A stretch of DNA of 64,000 bases from Pontixanthobacter rizhaonensis (GTDB lineage Bacteria; Pseudomonadota; Alphaproteobacteria; Sphingomonadales; Sphingomonadaceae). The stretch is taken from contig NZ_JABCRE010000003.1 in assembly GCF_012972675.1 (NCBI RefSeq), positions 372,001 to 436,000 on the forward strand, in the 5' to 3' direction. A program made the position numbers and the translations under genes. Each line of letters opens with the position of its first letter. Within the stretch, counting starts at the first letter, position 1. Positions 63,592-64,000 of the stretch are shown here, piece after piece. The notes below the pieces were generated by a model that saw nothing but the letters and a program-made list of their open reading frames with translations, did no database searches and had not been told where the DNA came from.

Positions 63592-64000
63592 ATGATCGGA
63601 TTATTGGGCCTGCTGGCGGGCCTCGGTCTGTTGATCTGGCTGGCGCTGCGCGATGTGAACATCGTCTTCGCCTCTGTCCTGTGCTCTCTTGTCGTGATCG
63701 CCACCAATGCGCTGCCCCTGGCAGACAGCCTCTCCAATTCTTACGCCTTTGGTGATTTGGGCGCCTTTACCTTTGCCGGGCGGTTCTTTTTGCTGTTCGC
63801 GGCGGGCGCCATATTCGGGCGGCTGATGGGTGATAGCCACGCCGCCACCAGCATCGCGATGGCGCTGGTCCGGCGGCTAGGCGCGCACCGGGCTTTGTGG
63901 ATTACGGTGCTGTCTTGCGCGCTGCTGACCTATGGCGGAGTGGTGGTGTTCGTGGTCATTTTCGCGATGTACCCGCTGGGCCTGCGCTTGCTGAAAGAGG
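63592..64000 (+). CDS. GntP-family permease (5' part, cut by window end)
   Basis: The frame opens at ATG 63592 after GAGGAG and runs off the end without a stop (136 codons visible). MIGLLGLLAGLGLLIWLALR, then FFLLFAAGAIFGRLMGDSHAATSIAMALVRRLG and LTYGGVVVFVVIFAMYPLGLRLL, match the N-terminal half of GntP gluconate/H+ symporters. The substrate cannot be told from this fragment. Confidence 0.8.
   Translation, partial: MIGLLGLLAGLGLLIWLALRDVNIVFASVLCSLVVIATNALPLADSLSNSYAFGDLGAFTFAGRFFLLFAAGAIFGRLMGDSHAATSIAMALVRRLGAHRALWITVLSCALLTYGGVVVFVVIFAMYPLGLRLLKE

Noticed and set aside
1-64000. CRISPR arrays, insertion sequences, prophage or tRNA genes
   Set aside because: No regularly spaced repeats, transposase motifs, phage genes or tRNA T-loop sequences were found by reading the gaps between genes.

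Overview
The window is a stretch of chromosome from an alphaproteobacterium, most likely a member of the Sphingomonadales close to Erythrobacter/Altererythrobacter. The grounds are the ubiB-ubiE / mutM-rpsT-dnaA order, the rpmH-rnpA-yidD-yidC-engB cluster, a CC_3452-family secreted protein, UPF0262, a 41-residue ribosomal protein L36, GANTC (CcrM-type) sites clustered near replication genes, and moderately high GC with frequent GTG/TTG starts. Coding density is high. I see no rRNA, tRNA, CRISPR array, insertion sequence or prophage. This is core chromosome rather than an accessory island.

Layout. 1-6 kb: a small membrane protein, ubiquinone genes ubiB and ubiE, DNA repair gene mutM, rpsT and dnaA. 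6-16 kb: a MoeB/ThiF-type adenylyltransferase, a sirtuin coupled to a lipoprotein, an O-antigen-type acyltransferase, dapB, nth, then a tightly coupled leftward GST-S1/P1 nuclease-dapE unit, a VOC protein and an acyl-CoA dehydrogenase. 16-20 kb: the leftward rpmH-rnpA-yidD-yidC-engB unit for ribosome, tRNA and membrane-protein biogenesis. 20-30 kb: a ClpP-like secreted protein, comM/yifB, a MarR-like regulator beside a Popeye-like membrane cNMP-binding protein, HxlR with a divergent CC_3452 gene, HAD phosphatase, rpmJ, galE, a DUF4136 lipoprotein with an M14 carboxypeptidase, and DUF4197. 30-39 kb: UPF0262/GH25-like/cdd, dnaB, a cardiolipin-synthase-like PLD, rpoZ, DUF3667 and ftsH.

39-48 kb is the most system-like part. 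A TetR repressor diverges from a four-gene DevCAB-TolC type tripartite ABC exporter, with two evenly spaced tandem operators between them. Convergent to it lies a three-gene unit: a membrane-anchored PHP-type DUF3604 protein, a parvulin-like membrane-anchored PPIase, and a HupE/UreJ-like membrane protein. This trio is my main candidate for an incompletely described functional module.

48-64 kb: MaoC, putA, a secreted cysteine/histidine protein, dcd with a thioesterase-like gene, a saccharopine-dehydrogenase-like reductase, a TonB receptor with His/Glu-rich loops and a possible Zur box (zinc uptake), an alpha/beta hydrolase, a secreted beta-lactamase-fold hydrolase, nrdA behind a long GANTC-rich leader and without a neighbouring nrdB, a small lipoprotein, a small membrane protein, and the start of a GntP-type permease cut by the window end.

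All family names come from reading motifs and general sequence pattern. No database search was run. Start codons were refined from ribosome binding sites, overlaps and family-typical N-termini, and many differ from the longest possible reading frame.
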